Source: Billgrantia gudaonensis
Lineage (GTDB): Bacteria; Pseudomonadota; Gammaproteobacteria; Pseudomonadales; Halomonadaceae
Assembly (NCBI RefSeq): GCF_900100195.1
Contig: NZ_FNES01000003.1
Location: 186,001 to 250,000, forward strand
Direction: 5' to 3'
Length of the DNA: 64,000 nt
The position numbers and the translations under genes were made by a program. This document shows, one piece after another, positions 29,316 through 39,272 of the stretch; the first letter of the stretch is position 1; each line of letters starts with the position of its first letter. A model generated the notes under the pieces. The model saw nothing but the letters and a program-made list of their open reading frames with translations, was not told the DNA's origin and did no database searches.

Positions 29316-32300
29316 TCATGCCTCGGCGAGTGCTGCGGCCTCCTCGACGCCGACCGACACCAGTCGGGAAACCCCCGGCTCCTGCATGGTCACGCCCATC
29401 AATCTTTCGGCCGCCTCCATGGCAATCTTGTTGTGAGTAATATAGATGAACTGAACGTTCTCGGACATCTCCTTAACCAGCTTGGCATAGCGCGAGACAT
29501 TGGCATCATCCAATGGCGCATCGACTTCATCGAGCATGCAGAACGGAGCGGGATTGAGCTGGAAAATGGCGAATACCAGCGACAGTGCTGTCAGTGCCTT
29601 TTCTCCCCCCGACAGTAGGTGAATGGTGCTGTTCTTCTTGCCGGGAGGGCGTGCCATGATGGCGACACCGGTATCCAGCAAATCCTCGCCGGTCAGCGTC
29701 AACCATGCGGTTCCCCCGCCGAAGACTCGCGGAAAAAGCGACTGCAGACCGTCATTGACTCGCTCGAAGGTATCGCGAAACCGCGTACGGGTTTCCTGGT
29801 CGATGCGACGAATGGCCTTCTCGAGGGTTTCCAGCGCTTCGCCGAGCTCGGCCTGCTGGGCCTCCAGATAGTCGCGCCGTTCGGCCTGCTGCTCGTACTC
29901 CTCGATGGCCGCCAGGTTGATGGCCCCCAGCCGACGAATGCGCTCACCGGCCTCTTCGAGGCGGGTCTGCCAGGCCGATTCGGTGGCGTCGGGATCGAGC
30001 GTTGCCGCCAGGGTGGCGGCATCATGGCCCAGCTCGGCGAGCTGCTCGTCCTGGGACTCGGCCTTGAGCGAGAGCGCCTGGACCTGCATGCGCGATTCCT
30101 GCAGTCCCTCACGGATCTCCTGTAGCCGGCGCTCGTGCCCCTGGCGAGCCTGCTCGTCCTCACGCAACCGTTCGGCCAGTTCGGCGGCGCGGGCGCGCGT
30201 CTCGTTGAGGCGTCGCTCGTCCTCTTCGCGGTGCACCAGCAGTTCCTCGAGACGCTCGCGCTGTTCTTCGTCCGGCTCGCGCAGCGCTTCCAGGCTTTCG
30301 CGCAGTTCGTCGCAGCGCAGCTCCAACCGCTCACGCGTCTCTCCCGCCCGCGCCTGCTGCTGTGCCAGGCCCGCTCGTTGGGTGGTCAAGCGTTCATGTT
30401 CCAGAGCCAACTGCTGGGCGCGCTCGTGCAACGGTCGCTGGCGCGCGCGCAATGCCGCCACTTGCTCGCGGGCACGGTCGCGCGCCCGCACCAGCGACTC
30501 GCGCTTCTCCGCCTGAGCATCGAGACGCGCCATGGCCTGCTGCCAGCGCTCACGGCCCTCTTCGATGGCCAGCCGTGCCTCTTCGCCGCTCTCCCGGAGC
30601 CCTGCCAGTTCCTCGTCGAGCTCCGCCGCGCGACCTTCCAGGTGTTCGAGCCGACTGGCGAGCCCGCTGTCCTCGACGGCCAGTTGCTGCTGCTCGGCGG
30701 CCTGTCGGCGTTCCGCCTCGCTGAGGCTCTCGCGTTCGCGCTCGGCTTCGCTGGCGCGTTCGCGAGCGGCCTCCAGGCGAGACGACAGATCGGCGTACTC
30801 GCTCTCTACGGCCTCGAGCTCGCACGCCACCGCCTCACGCCGACGGCGGCTGACCAGCACGGCGTCGGGCCCCTGGCCATCGCCGCGATGGCATGCCCAG
30901 TCACGCCCGAGCCACAGCCCATCGGGCGTGATCAGGCTTTCACCGGGAGCCAGCGACTCGGCCGCCGCCCAGGCGGCCTCGTCGTCCTCCACGCAGCGAA
31001 TGGCGGCAAGCCAGGCACTCGCAGCACCGGCGCCGCGAACCTGGCCCGCCAGCGAGTCGGGCGATGCTTCGTCGAACTCTTCGGGGGCCAACACGCCGAA
31101 AGGAGCCGGCGGTGCGGCACTGGCATCCCGGAAGCGCAGCGGCGCGGCCAGCCGCGCCTTGAGCCAGGGTGCCAGCACCCAGGAGACCGCCACTTCCCAG
31201 CCTGGCGTCACCTCGATGCTCTCGCCGAGCCGCGGTGCTTCGTCCAGCCCATGCGCTGCCAGGTGCCCGTCGAGCGCTTCGTCGGCATCGCTGAGCGCTG
31301 CCTGGATGAGCGCGTCCAGGGAAGCCAGTTCCCCTTGGAGACCGCTACGGCGTTCGCGTAGCGTTTCCCGTTGCTCTTCGAGGGATTCGGCCGCTTGGCG
31401 AGCGCTGTCGCGTTGACGCTGCAGCTCGTCGCGGCGCTGGGCGAGACGTTCCTGCTCGCGAGCCGCATCGGTCAGTCGCTGAGCCAACGCCTCGCGCCGG
31501 GCGGTCAACTCGGCGAGGTCGGGCAGCTCCTGTTGCTGCCGAAGACGCCGCTGAATGTCGGCCTCGATGCGTTCCAGGGAGGCTTCCTGCTCGCGTAGCC
31601 TGTCCTGGCTGCGTTCCGCCTCACGGCCGGCCTCGCGCCACGCTTCGTTGAAGGCTTCCCAGGCGGCCTCCGCATCTTCGGCCCCCGGCTCGGCCTCTTC
31701 CAGCATGGCGTCGAGCTCGGCGAGCTGCTCGGCGACTTCCTCCTGCTCGGGGACGAGCGTCTCGAGACGCTCGTCGAGGGCGCCCATGCGCTCGACATCG
31801 CTTTCACCCAGCCGCGTCAGATCGGCGAGTTCGCGTTGGGCGGCATCGAGATCGCGGGCGATCTGCGTCTCGCGCGAACGGGCATGCTCGAGCCCCTGTT
31901 CGAGCCGGGCAATGGCCGTGGTGGTTTCGAAGAAACGGGCCTGCCGCGCCTCCAGAGTCTCGGCCAGGCGGTCGTGCTCGGCACGGGCCTGCTCGAGGCG
32001 CGTCTCGCACTGGCGAAGGGCCAGCACCTCGCGCTCCACCGCCGTTTCCCGCTCGCCGACGCGACGCTCCTCCTCGGCCTGGCTGGCCCGCAGGGCACGA
32101 CCGCGCAGCAGCGCCAACTCGCCCTTGAGGCGATGCTCCTCGTTCTTGAGATCCTGGTAGCGGCGCGCCGCTTCGGCCTGCCGACGCAGCCGCTCGAGCT
32201 GCTTGTCGAGCTCCTCGCGGATGTCCTCCAGGCGCTCGAGGTTCTCGCGAGTGCGGCGCATGCGGTTCTCGGTCTCGCGGCGGCGCTCCTTGTACTTGGA

Positions 32301-32810
32301 GATGCCCGCCGCCTCCTCGAGAGTAGCGCGCAGCTCTTCGGGACGCGCCTCGATGAGCCGCGAGATCATGCCCTGGCCGATGATCGAGTAGGAGCGGGGG
32401 CCGAGACCGGTCCCCAGGAAGAGGTCGGCGATGTCGCGCCGCCGACACTTCTGGCCATTGAAGAAGTAGCTGGACTGGCCGTCGCGGGTGACCTGACGCT
32501 TGACGGCGATTTCGGCGTACTGGGCGTAGGCGCCCCCCATGCTGCCGTCGCTGTTGTCGAAGCGCAGCTCGATGGCGGCCTGCCCCACCGGCTTGCGTGC
32601 GGTGGAGCCGTTGAAGATGACGTCGCTCATCGACTCGCCGCGCAGGGTCTTGGCCGAGGATTCGCCCATGACCCAACGCACGGCGTCGATGATGTTCGAC
32701 TTGCCGCAACCATTGGGTCCCACGACCGCCGTCATGTTGCCGTCGAACGGCACCGTGACGGGATCGACGAAGGACTTGAAGCCAACCAGGCGAATCGACG
32801 TCAGGCGCAT
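29316..32810 (-). CDS. smc: Chromosome segregation protein SMC
   Basis: SMC is the condensin ATPase that organises the chromosome with ScpA/ScpB. The start at 32810 opens MRLTSIRLVGFKSFVDPVTVPF, giving 1164 residues. The N-terminal head has Walker A GPNGCGKSN (near 33-41). Long coiled coils flank a hinge (about 510-650), and the C-terminal head has the ABC signature LLSGGEKALTALSLVFAIFQ and Walker B FCMLDEVDAPLDD. Its presence fits Halomonas/Pseudomonas lineages that use SMC at this locus rather than MukB. It is next to zipA, 227 nt away. Confidence 0.97.
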   Translation of the reverse strand: MRLTSIRLVGFKSFVDPVTVPFDGNMTAVVGPNGCGKSNIIDAVRWVMGESSAKTLRGESMSDVIFNGSTARKPVGQAAIELRFDNSDGSMGGAYAQYAEIAVKRQVTRDGQSSYFFNGQKCRRRDIADLFLGTGLGPRSYSIIGQGMISRLIEARPEELRATLEEAAGISKYKERRRETENRMRRTRENLERLEDIREELDKQLERLRRQAEAARRYQDLKNEEHRLKGELALLRGRALRASQAEEERRVGERETAVEREVLALRQCETRLEQARAEHDRLAETLEARQARFFETTTAIARLEQGLEHARSRETQIARDLDAAQRELADLTRLGESDVERMGALDERLETLVPEQEEVAEQLAELDAMLEEAEPGAEDAEAAWEAFNEAWREAGREAERSQDRLREQEASLERIEADIQRRLRQQQELPDLAELTARREALAQRLTDAAREQERLAQRRDELQRQRDSARQAAESLEEQRETLRERRSGLQGELASLDALIQAALSDADEALDGHLAAHGLDEAPRLGESIEVTPGWEVAVSWVLAPWLKARLAAPLRFRDASAAPPAPFGVLAPEEFDEASPDSLAGQVRGAGAASAWLAAIRCVEDDEAAWAAAESLAPGESLITPDGLWLGRDWACHRGDGQGPDAVLVSRRRREAVACELEAVESEYADLSSRLEAARERASEAERERESLSEAERRQAAEQQQLAVEDSGLASRLEHLEGRAAELDEELAGLRESGEEARLAIEEGRERWQQAMARLDAQAEKRESLVRARDRAREQVAALRARQRPLHERAQQLALEHERLTTQRAGLAQQQARAGETRERLELRCDELRESLEALREPDEEQRERLEELLVHREEDERRLNETRARAAELAERLREDEQARQGHERRLQEIREGLQESRMQVQALSLKAESQDEQLAELGHDAATLAATLDPDATESAWQTRLEEAGERIRRLGAINLAAIEEYEQQAERRDYLEAQQAELGEALETLEKAIRRIDQETRTRFRDTFERVNDGLQSLFPRVFGGGTAWLTLTGEDLLDTGVAIMARPPGKKNSTIHLLSGGEKALTALSLVFAIFQLNPAPFCMLDEVDAPLDDANVSRYAKLVKEMSENVQFIYITHNKIAMEAAERLMGVTMQEPGVSRLVSVGVEEAAALAEA

Positions 32811-32814
32811 GGGG

Positions 32815-34041
32815 CTATTCGACGACGCGGTCGACCACGACCTCCACCGGCTCGCCATCCGTGTCGCCGACGGCAACGCCGTCGCGGCCACCGAACAGGT
32901 CTCCCGGTACGGGGCTGGCATCCCCGGTCGTGGTCACGCGAACCACGATGCGCACTTCGTCGACCTCGGAGATGCTGGCCTGCTCGGACATGGCACGGCT
33001 GTCGTCGAGCACCACCTCCGTGGGCAGGTCGCCCAGCGTCAGCCGAGCCACCGCCAGCGGCGGCTTCTCGCCTTCCATGTCACGCGCCACGACGAAGACT
33101 TGAGTATCGTCTTCGTGCTCGCCTTGCAGCTCCTCGGCCAGGGTCACGCGAAGATTCACGCCCGGACCGACGGCCACCGGCTCACGCGCCTCGGACGCCA
33201 CGCCCAGGCGCTGCTGGGCCGCCCGGATGCCTTCGCGCAGGGCATCGGCGCTGTCGGGATCGTTCATGCCGGCAATGGCGCGACGCCACTGGTCGATGGC
33301 TTCTTCATAATTGCCCCGATCGAAGGCGACGACGCCGAGCATGCCCAGCGTCGTCGGCTCGCTGGAATCGCGCTCGAGAATCTCGTCGACCAGTGCCTGC
33401 ACTTCGTCGGTCAGGGTACGGTCGGCCATGAAGAACTTGAGCTGGGCCTTCTGGGCCAGCAGGGACGGCTGGCGACCTTCGAGGCGGATCAGCTGGTCGA
33501 TGGCCTCGAGAGCCGCCTCGCCCTGTCCGGCATCGCGGTAGATGGGGAACAGGGAGGACCAGACGTTGGGGTTGTCGGGCTGACGCTCGGCCTGCGCCTC
33601 GAGACGCTCCACCAGGGCCGGCAGGGAATCGCTCTCCTGGTAGGCGGCATACAGCGCCAGGTCGCCCTCGGCCCCATTGTGGTAGTACCAAGCCACGCTG
33701 CCGACCACCAGGGCCAGGGCGACCACCGGCACGGCCAGGCGACCGGCGTGGGGCCCCTGCAACGGCCGGCGCTTCAGGTCGGCGGTATCTTCCAGCAGGC
33801 TACGTTCCAGTTCCAGTCGGTCTTCTTCGAAGCGCGCCGTGTCGATCTCGCCGCGCTCCAGCGCCGCCTCCAGCGATTCGAGGCGGCGCCGATAGATGGC
33901 CACGTTCTGCTCGGCGGTGCGGTCGCTGGCCTCGAAATCACGCTGTGCGGCGTACAGCACAGGGGCACGGCGCAACGGCGACACCAGCAGCCACAGGGCG
34001 GGCAACAACAGGATGGCAAAGGCGAGCCACATCAGGGTCAT
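32815..34041 (-). CDS. ccmI: Cytochrome c maturation protein CcmI
   Basis: CcmI is the apocytochrome c chaperone of the System I pathway. The 408-residue protein has two membrane helices (about 3-22 and 103-122) around a cytoplasmic leucine-zipper-like loop (EQNVAIYRRRLESLEAALERGEID), followed by a periplasmic TPR region (about 140-290, GQGEAALEAIDQLIRLEG; GNYEEAIDQWRRAI) and a beta-rich C-terminal domain. The ATG overlaps the ccmH stop (ATGA). It is the last gene of the ccm operon and ends 4 nt before smc begins. Confidence 0.94.
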   Translation of the reverse strand: MTLMWLAFAILLLPALWLLVSPLRRAPVLYAAQRDFEASDRTAEQNVAIYRRRLESLEAALERGEIDTARFEEDRLELERSLLEDTADLKRRPLQGPHAGRLAVPVVALALVVGSVAWYYHNGAEGDLALYAAYQESDSLPALVERLEAQAERQPDNPNVWSSLFPIYRDAGQGEAALEAIDQLIRLEGRQPSLLAQKAQLKFFMADRTLTDEVQALVDEILERDSSEPTTLGMLGVVAFDRGNYEEAIDQWRRAIAGMNDPDSADALREGIRAAQQRLGVASEAREPVAVGPGVNLRVTLAEELQGEHEDDTQVFVVARDMEGEKPPLAVARLTLGDLPTEVVLDDSRAMSEQASISEVDEVRIVVRVTTTGDASPVPGDLFGGRDGVAVGDTDGEPVEVVVDRVVE

Positions 34042-34511
34042 GAATTTCTCCCGCGATTGATCAGGGCATCGAGACGGGCGCGCTCTTCGTCGCTGAGCTC
34101 ACGCGCCGAGGCGTTGCGCCGTGCCCGCACGACCAGCGCGACCAGCACGCCGCCCAGCACCACCAGTCCGGCGGGCAGGCCCCACAGCAGATAGGTACGC
34201 CCTTCGAGGCGCGGGTTGTAGAGCACGTAGTCACCGAAACGCTCGACCAGGTGACTGCGGATCTCCATGTCGGAGCGGCCGTCCTGGAGCATCTCGTAGA
34301 CGCGATCGCGCATGTCGCCCGACACCGGCGCATCCGAATCGTTGATGGCCTGGTTCTGGCAAGTCGGGCAGCGCAACGAGGCGGTCAGGCTCTTGTAGCG
34401 CTCCTCTTTCACCGGGTCGTCGAACTCGCGCACCTCGATGGCTGCGCCCTGCGCTGAGGCAGCGATGAACGAGAGGCAAAACACCAGGGTGATGAAACGG
34501 ATCACTGCCAT
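34038..34511 (-). CDS. ccmH: Cytochrome c maturation protein CcmH
   Basis: CcmH keeps the apocytochrome heme-binding cysteines reduced for ligation. The 157-residue protein has a signal peptide (ending near SAQGAA), the redox motif RCPTCQNQ (about 46-53), a three-helix periplasmic domain and a C-terminal membrane anchor (about 108-130, LLWGLPAGLVVLGGVLVALVV). The start overlaps the ccmG end by 10 nt. Confidence 0.96.
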   Translation of the reverse strand: MAVIRFITLVFCLSFIAASAQGAAIEVREFDDPVKEERYKSLTASLRCPTCQNQAINDSDAPVSGDMRDRVYEMLQDGRSDMEIRSHLVERFGDYVLYNPRLEGRTYLLWGLPAGLVVLGGVLVALVVRARRNASARELSDEERARLDALINRGRNS

Positions 34512-35035
34512 TTTTCCACCTCCGGCAGGATGGTGTCACGCAGATCGCTCGGCGAGATGTAACCCGTATGGTGATAGCGGATCACTCCGTCGGCATCGAC
34601 CAGGAAGGATTCCGGAGCCCCGTAGACTCCCAGTTCGAAAGCCAGCTCGCCGTCGGGGTCGAAGACATTGACGACGAAGGGATCGCCGAACTCGTCGAGA
34701 AAGCCCAGCCCCTTTTCTCGCGTATCTTTCCAGTTGACGCCGACCAGGCGTATGCCACGCTCGGCCAGGTCGAGCAGTTGCGGCATCTCGCGCTTGCACT
34801 CGGGGCACCACTCGCCCCACACGTTGACCAATGTCACCTCGCCCTTGATCAGCGATTCGTCCACGCGACGCTCGGGGTCCTCGAGGGTGCTCAGCTCGAA
34901 GGCGGGAAAGGCGCGGGCATCCTGAACCAGTTTCGACTCGCGATGGAACGGGTTGAGCCCGAGCCCCAGGTACAGGAACAGCATCAGTACCAGGAAGCCC
35001 AACAGGGGCAGCATCAGCAGCAGACGACGTTTCAT
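34502..35035 (-). CDS. ccmG: Thiol:disulfide interchange protein CcmG (DsbE)
   Basis: CcmG is a membrane-anchored periplasmic thioredoxin that passes reductant to CcmH or apocytochrome. The ATG at 35035 overlaps the ccmF stop and gives 177 residues: an N-terminal anchor (about 5-26), then a thioredoxin fold with the active site WCPEC (near 75-79), KDTREKGLGFLDEFGDPF and the cis-proline loop GVYGAPESFLVD. The residue between the cysteines (Pro-Glu) differs slightly from the frequent Pro-Thr/Ser form. Confidence 0.96.
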   Translation of the reverse strand: MKRRLLLMLPLLGFLVLMLFLYLGLGLNPFHRESKLVQDARAFPAFELSTLEDPERRVDESLIKGEVTLVNVWGEWCPECKREMPQLLDLAERGIRLVGVNWKDTREKGLGFLDEFGDPFVVNVFDPDGELAFELGVYGAPESFLVDADGVIRYHHTGYISPSDLRDTILPEVEKWQ

Positions 35036-37038
35036 GCTGGGGCTTCTCCTGCCGTCCGAACCTCGACGGCCTTTTCCGGGTCTTTCGCCGTCGCCAAGCG
35101 GCGATAGCGGCGGTCGGCCACGGCCAAGGCGCCGCCGGCCGCCATCAGCAAGGCACCCAGCCACAGCCAGCGCACGAAGGGCTTGTACTGCACGCGCATG
35201 GCCCAGCTGCCGTCGCCCAAGTCTTCGCCCATGGCCAGGTAGAGGTCACGGAAGAGCCCCGGACGCAGCGCCACCTGACTCATCGGCATGCCGCGGGCGA
35301 TGTAGGTGCGCTTTTCGGGATTCATGAAGAAGCTGCGCTGGCTGTCGCCGCGACGCACCTCGAACTCGGCGCCCTCGCCGATGTAGTTGGGACCGCGCCG
35401 GCTGGTGAGGTCGCGCATGGTGAAGGTGTAGCCCGCCACCGAGACGCTGTCTCCGGGGCTCATGCGCACGTTGCGTTCGATGGCGAAATTGGACACCACG
35501 GCAACGCCGACGATGGTCACCGCCAGACCCAGGTGGCCCAGCACCATGCCCCAGTGGGCGAGCGAAAGCTTCTTGAGACCGGCCAGCCGAGTGGGTGCAT
35601 TGCGCGTCTTGTCGAACAGGTCGCGCACCAGCGGCAGCACGATCCACAGCGCCGTGACCAGGCCCAAGGCCACCCAGAGGTTCCACTCGCCGCCGATGAT
35701 GAAGGGCATCACGGCCGCGATGACCACCGCCGCAACGCCGGACAGCCACAGCCGCTTGACCAGTTCGCGCCCGTCCATGCGCTTCCAGCGCGACACCGGC
35801 CCGAGGCCCATGAAGATGCTCATGATCACCGTCAACGGCACGAACAGGGCATTGAAGTAGGGGGGACCCACGCTGATCTTGCCGAGATCGAGGGCGTCGA
35901 GCAGCAGCGGGTAGACGGTGCCCATCAGCACGGTGACCGTCATGATCACCAGCAGGATGTTGTTGATCAGCAGCAGGGCATCTCGCGACAGCCAGTTGAA
36001 GCCGACCTGGTGGCTGACGCGCGGCGCGCGCAGGGCGAAGATCAGCAGCGACAGGCCCACGGTGATGCCCAGCAGCACCAGGATGAAGAAGCCGCGCGAG
36101 GGATCGTTGGCGAAGGCGTGCACCGAGGTGAGCACGCCGGAGCGCACCAGGAAGGTGCCCAGCAGCGACAGCGAGAAGGTGAAGATCGCCAACAGCACGG
36201 TCCAGCTCTTGAAGGAGCCGCGTTTTTCGGTCACCGCCAGGGAGTGCATCAATGCCGTACCGGTGAGCCAGGGCAGCAGCGAGGCGTTCTCCACCGGATC
36301 CCAGAACCACCAGCCTCCCCAGCCGAGTTCGTAGTAGGCCCACCAGCTGCCCAGCGCGATGCCCACGGTCAAGAAAGCCCAGGCGAGATTGGTCCAGGGC
36401 CGTGCCCAGCGGGTCCAGGCCGCATCCAGCCGCCCGCCCAGCAGGGCGGCGATGGCGAAGGCGAACACCACCGAGAAGCCCACGTAGCCCATGTAGAGCA
36501 TCGGCGGATGCAGGATCAGACCGATGTCCTGCAACAGAGGATTGAGATCGGCCCCATCGCTCGGCGCATTGGGCAACAGACGATCGAAGGGGTTGGACGT
36601 GACCAGAACGAAGGCCAGAAAGCCCACGCCGACCAGGCCCATCACGCCGAGCACGCGTGCCACCATGTCGCGGGGCAGGTCGCGGGAGAAGCGTGCCGCC
36701 ATGTAGCTCCAGCCGGCCAACATCAGGCTCCACAGCAGCACGGAGCCTTCATGATTGCCCCACACCGCACTCAGCTTGTAATACCAGGGCAGCATGGAGT
36801 TGGAATTGTTGGCCACGTTGGCGACGGTGAAGTCGTCGAACAGGTAGCTGGCAGTGAGACACAGGTAGGCGATCACCACGAACAGGAACTGGCCCGCCGC
36901 CATGGGCCGGGCGAAGGCCATCCACAGCGGCCGACGCAGCGCGGCGCCGGCCAGCGGCATCACCGCCTGCACGGCCGCCATCAGCATGGCGACGACCAGG
37001 GCGAAGTGGCCGATTTCGGGAATCATCTGGATCAGCAT
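35032..37038 (-). CDS. ccmF: Heme lyase subunit CcmF
   Basis: CcmF attaches heme to apocytochrome c in the periplasm with CcmH/I. The 668-residue polytopic membrane protein has about fifteen helices, the tryptophan-rich periplasmic WWD region (GWGGWWFWDPVENASLLPWL, about 235-254) and histidines expected to bind heme (LGHLGL; SLLPW-TGTALMHSLAV). It starts 16 nt after ccmE ends. The neighbouring ccm genes on both sides overlap or nearly overlap, indicating one operon. Confidence 0.97.
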   Translation of the reverse strand: MLIQMIPEIGHFALVVAMLMAAVQAVMPLAGAALRRPLWMAFARPMAAGQFLFVVIAYLCLTASYLFDDFTVANVANNSNSMLPWYYKLSAVWGNHEGSVLLWSLMLAGWSYMAARFSRDLPRDMVARVLGVMGLVGVGFLAFVLVTSNPFDRLLPNAPSDGADLNPLLQDIGLILHPPMLYMGYVGFSVVFAFAIAALLGGRLDAAWTRWARPWTNLAWAFLTVGIALGSWWAYYELGWGGWWFWDPVENASLLPWLTGTALMHSLAVTEKRGSFKSWTVLLAIFTFSLSLLGTFLVRSGVLTSVHAFANDPSRGFFILVLLGITVGLSLLIFALRAPRVSHQVGFNWLSRDALLLINNILLVIMTVTVLMGTVYPLLLDALDLGKISVGPPYFNALFVPLTVIMSIFMGLGPVSRWKRMDGRELVKRLWLSGVAAVVIAAVMPFIIGGEWNLWVALGLVTALWIVLPLVRDLFDKTRNAPTRLAGLKKLSLAHWGMVLGHLGLAVTIVGVAVVSNFAIERNVRMSPGDSVSVAGYTFTMRDLTSRRGPNYIGEGAEFEVRRGDSQRSFFMNPEKRTYIARGMPMSQVALRPGLFRDLYLAMGEDLGDGSWAMRVQYKPFVRWLWLGALLMAAGGALAVADRRYRRLATAKDPEKAVEVRTAGEAPA

Positions 37039-37053
37039 GGATGCTCCGGCGGG

Positions 37054-37542
37054 TTAGCTGTCTTCACTCTTCGCGGAATCGCTCTCGGAACCCTCGGTCT
37101 TGAAGTCGGCCGGCGAGTATCCGGCATCCTCCAGCGCCTCGGCCACTTCCGGGGGCATGTAGTTCTCGTCATGGCGCGCCAGCACCTGGTCGGCGCGAAA
37201 TTCGCCGCTGGGCTGCAGCTCGCCGACCACCACCACGCCCTGCCCCTCGCGGAACAGGTCCGGCAGGATGCCACTGTAGCGGACTTCCAGGTCTTCGACG
37301 TAGTCCGTCACCACGAACTCCACGTCCAGGCTATCGGGGTTGCGGCTCACGGTGCCTTCCTTGACCATGCCGCCAGCACGGATCTGGCGCTCGAAAGGCG
37401 CATCGCCCGCAGCGATTTGAATGGGACTGAAGAACAGGTTGATGTTGGCACGCAGGGCATACAGGGTCAGCCCCACGGCGACGGCGGCCAGGGACACCAG
37501 CCCCAGGATGATGGTCAGTTTACGCTTGCGTTTCGGAGTCAT
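37054..37542 (-). CDS. ccmE: Periplasmic heme chaperone CcmE
   Basis: CcmE carries heme covalently from CcmC to CcmF. The start at 37542 gives 162 residues: positively charged N-terminus and one anchor helix (about 8-29), then an OB-fold beta barrel. The heme-binding histidine is in the LARHDENYMPPE motif (near 128), followed by a flexible acidic/serine tail. The gene overlaps ccmD by 23 nt. Confidence 0.97.
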   Translation of the reverse strand: MTPKRKRKLTIILGLVSLAAVAVGLTLYALRANINLFFSPIQIAAGDAPFERQIRAGGMVKEGTVSRNPDSLDVEFVVTDYVEDLEVRYSGILPDLFREGQGVVVVGELQPSGEFRADQVLARHDENYMPPEVAEALEDAGYSPADFKTEGSESDSAKSEDS

Positions 37543-37774
37543 TGGTGTACCCACCCCCGTCATGTTGAATCGTTGCCGCGCCACCGGCTGCTGTGCTCTC
37601 CCGACGACGTTCGCGGCGCACCCGGCGCGCCAGATCGCGTAGCGTGCGACGGTGCTCGACGCGGGCATGCAGCCCACTGCCCACCAGCAGGGCCAGCGTC
37701 ACCGCCCACGCCGCCCAGACGTAGGGCGCATGCCCCCCCATGGCGAGAAACGCCTGAAAACTATCGAATGCCAT
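37520..37774 (-). CDS. ccmD: Heme exporter subunit CcmD
   Basis: This small gene encodes 84 residues starting at an ATG that overlaps the ccmC stop (ATGA). It has one membrane helix (about 17-38, APYVWAAWAVTLALLVGSGL) followed by a strongly basic cytoplasmic stretch (HRRTLRDLARRVRRERRRES), the CcmD pattern. CcmD holds CcmE in the CcmABCD complex and helps release of holo-CcmE. Confidence 0.9.
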   Translation of the reverse strand: MAFDSFQAFLAMGGHAPYVWAAWAVTLALLVGSGLHARVEHRRTLRDLARRVRRERRRESTAAGGAATIQHDGGGYTNDSETQA

Positions 37775-38514
37775 CAGTTCGCCTCCCCGGCCAGTTCGCG
37801 AACCCAGCGCTTGTTGGCCTCGCGCCGCAGGATTTCGGTGCGCGTACGCAGCAGCGTCACGGCGATGAAAAAGCAGTAGAAGCCCACCACCATGATCAGC
37901 AGTGGCAGCCACATCTCGGTGGGCATGGCCGGCCGCTCGGTGAGGGTGAAGGAGGCAGGCTGGTGCAGGGTATACCACCAGTCCACCGAGTACTTGATGA
38001 TGGGGATGTTGATCACGCCCACCATGGCCAGCACCGAAGCGGCTCGGGAGGCGCTGTCGCGGCTGGCGAAGGCGCCACGCAGGGCGATGACGCCCAGGTA
38101 GAGAAACAGCAGAATCAGCATCGAGGTCAGCCGGGCATCCCACATCCACCAGGTACCCCAGGTCGGCACGCCCCACACCGCCCCGGAGAACAGCGATATG
38201 AAGGTCATGGCGGCCCCCAGGGGCGCCATGACGGCAGCAGCCATATCGGCGATCTTGATTTTCCATACCATGAAGATCACCCCCGCCACGGCCATGGTGA
38301 CGAAAATCGACTGCGCCAGGAACGCCGAGGGCACGTGCACGTAGATGATGCGGAAGCTATTGCCCTGCTGGTAATCCGCCGGGGCGAAGGCCAGCCCCCA
38401 GACGGTACCGACTGCGATCAGCACCAGTGCCACCACCCAGAACCAGGGCTGCAGCCGCTGACTGATGCCGTAGAACCACTTGGGAGACCCTAGCTTATGA
38501 ATGAAGGCCCACAT
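37774..38514 (-). CDS. ccmC: Heme exporter/handling protein CcmC
   Basis: CcmC presents heme to CcmE. I start at the internal ATG 38514 ([18 protein letters not shown], 246 residues), preceded by GAGGGG; an earlier ATG would run into ccmB. Six membrane helices surround the periplasmic WWD motif [19 protein letters not shown] (about 115-133), with flanking histidines ([23 protein letters not shown]) that bind heme. Confidence 0.96.
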   Translation of the reverse strand: MWAFIHKLGSPKWFYGISQRLQPWFWVVALVLIAVGTVWGLAFAPADYQQGNSFRIIYVHVPSAFLAQSIFVTMAVAGVIFMVWKIKIADMAAAVMAPLGAAMTFISLFSGAVWGVPTWGTWWMWDARLTSMLILLFLYLGVIALRGAFASRDSASRAASVLAMVGVINIPIIKYSVDWWYTLHQPASFTLTERPAMPTEMWLPLLIMVVGFYCFFIAVTLLRTRTEILRREANKRWVRELAGEAN

Positions 38515-38528
38515 GCCTCGTTCACCCC

Positions 38529-39272
38529 TCAACCGTTGATACTGATGCGCAGCGATGCAGCGATCGCCCATGGCGCGAAAATCAGTGCCACTGCCAGCAA
38601 GGCACCGAGGATCGCCAGATGCGCCGTGACCCCATCTCCCAAGATGGCAGCCTGAACGGCGCCGGCGCCGAAGATCAGCACCGGAATGTAGAGTGGCAGC
38701 ACCAGCAGCGAGAGCAGCACGCCACCACGCGACAGGCCCACGGTCAGCGCGGCACCGATGGCGCCGATCAAGCTCAAGCTCGCCGAACCCAGCGCCAGCG
38801 ACAGGGCCAGCACCGCATAGCTACCCGCCGGCAGCGCCAGCATGATGCCCAGCACGGGAGCCATGAGCGCCAGCGGCAGGCCGGTGAGCAGCCAGTGCAC
38901 GGCCACCTTGGCCAGGCTCAGCAGAGCCAGCGGCTGGGGCGTGAGCAGCAACTGCTCCAGGGAGCCGTCGTCGTAGTCGGCGCGAAACAGGCTGTCCAGC
39001 GACAGCAGCGCCGCCAGCAGCGCCGCCACCCACAGCAGCCCTGGCGCGATGGTCGCCAGCAGCTCGGGATCGGGCGAGATACCGATCGGAAACAGGGTGA
39101 TGACGATGGCGAAGAAGACCAGCGGATTCATCACCTCGCTGCGCCGGCGCAACAGCAGCACGAGATCGCGTTTCACGGTAGCCCCGAATGCGACTCCCAG
39201 GCCGCCTTGAGGTTCCACGCTCGGCGTGTCGACGTCCGCTGCCTCGGTCGTCATGCGCTCAGTGACCGCCAT
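38529..39272 (-). CDS. ccmB: Heme ABC exporter permease CcmB
   Basis: CcmB is the membrane subunit paired with the CcmA ATPase. The ATG at 39272 has a GGGAGG site and overlaps ccmA by 14 nt, giving 247 residues. Six helices are visible, beginning [19 protein letters not shown]; the conserved cytoplasmic segment [24 protein letters not shown] is characteristic. The first 30 residues are longer than in E. coli CcmB; a shorter start at an internal Met is possible. Confidence 0.94.
   Translation of the reverse strand: MAVTERMTTEAADVDTPSVEPQGGLGVAFGATVKRDLVLLLRRRSEVMNPLVFFAIVITLFPIGISPDPELLATIAPGLLWVAALLAALLSLDSLFRADYDDGSLEQLLLTPQPLALLSLAKVAVHWLLTGLPLALMAPVLGIMLALPAGSYAVLALSLALGSASLSLIGAIGAALTVGLSRGGVLLSLLVLPLYIPVLIFGAGAVQAAILGDGVTAHLAILGALLAVALIFAPWAIAASLRISING

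Noticed and set aside
35533..38493. Very long plus-strand frame opposite ccmF-ccmC
   Set aside because: Antisense shadow of the ccm genes; His/Gln-rich composition typical of reversed membrane-protein codons.
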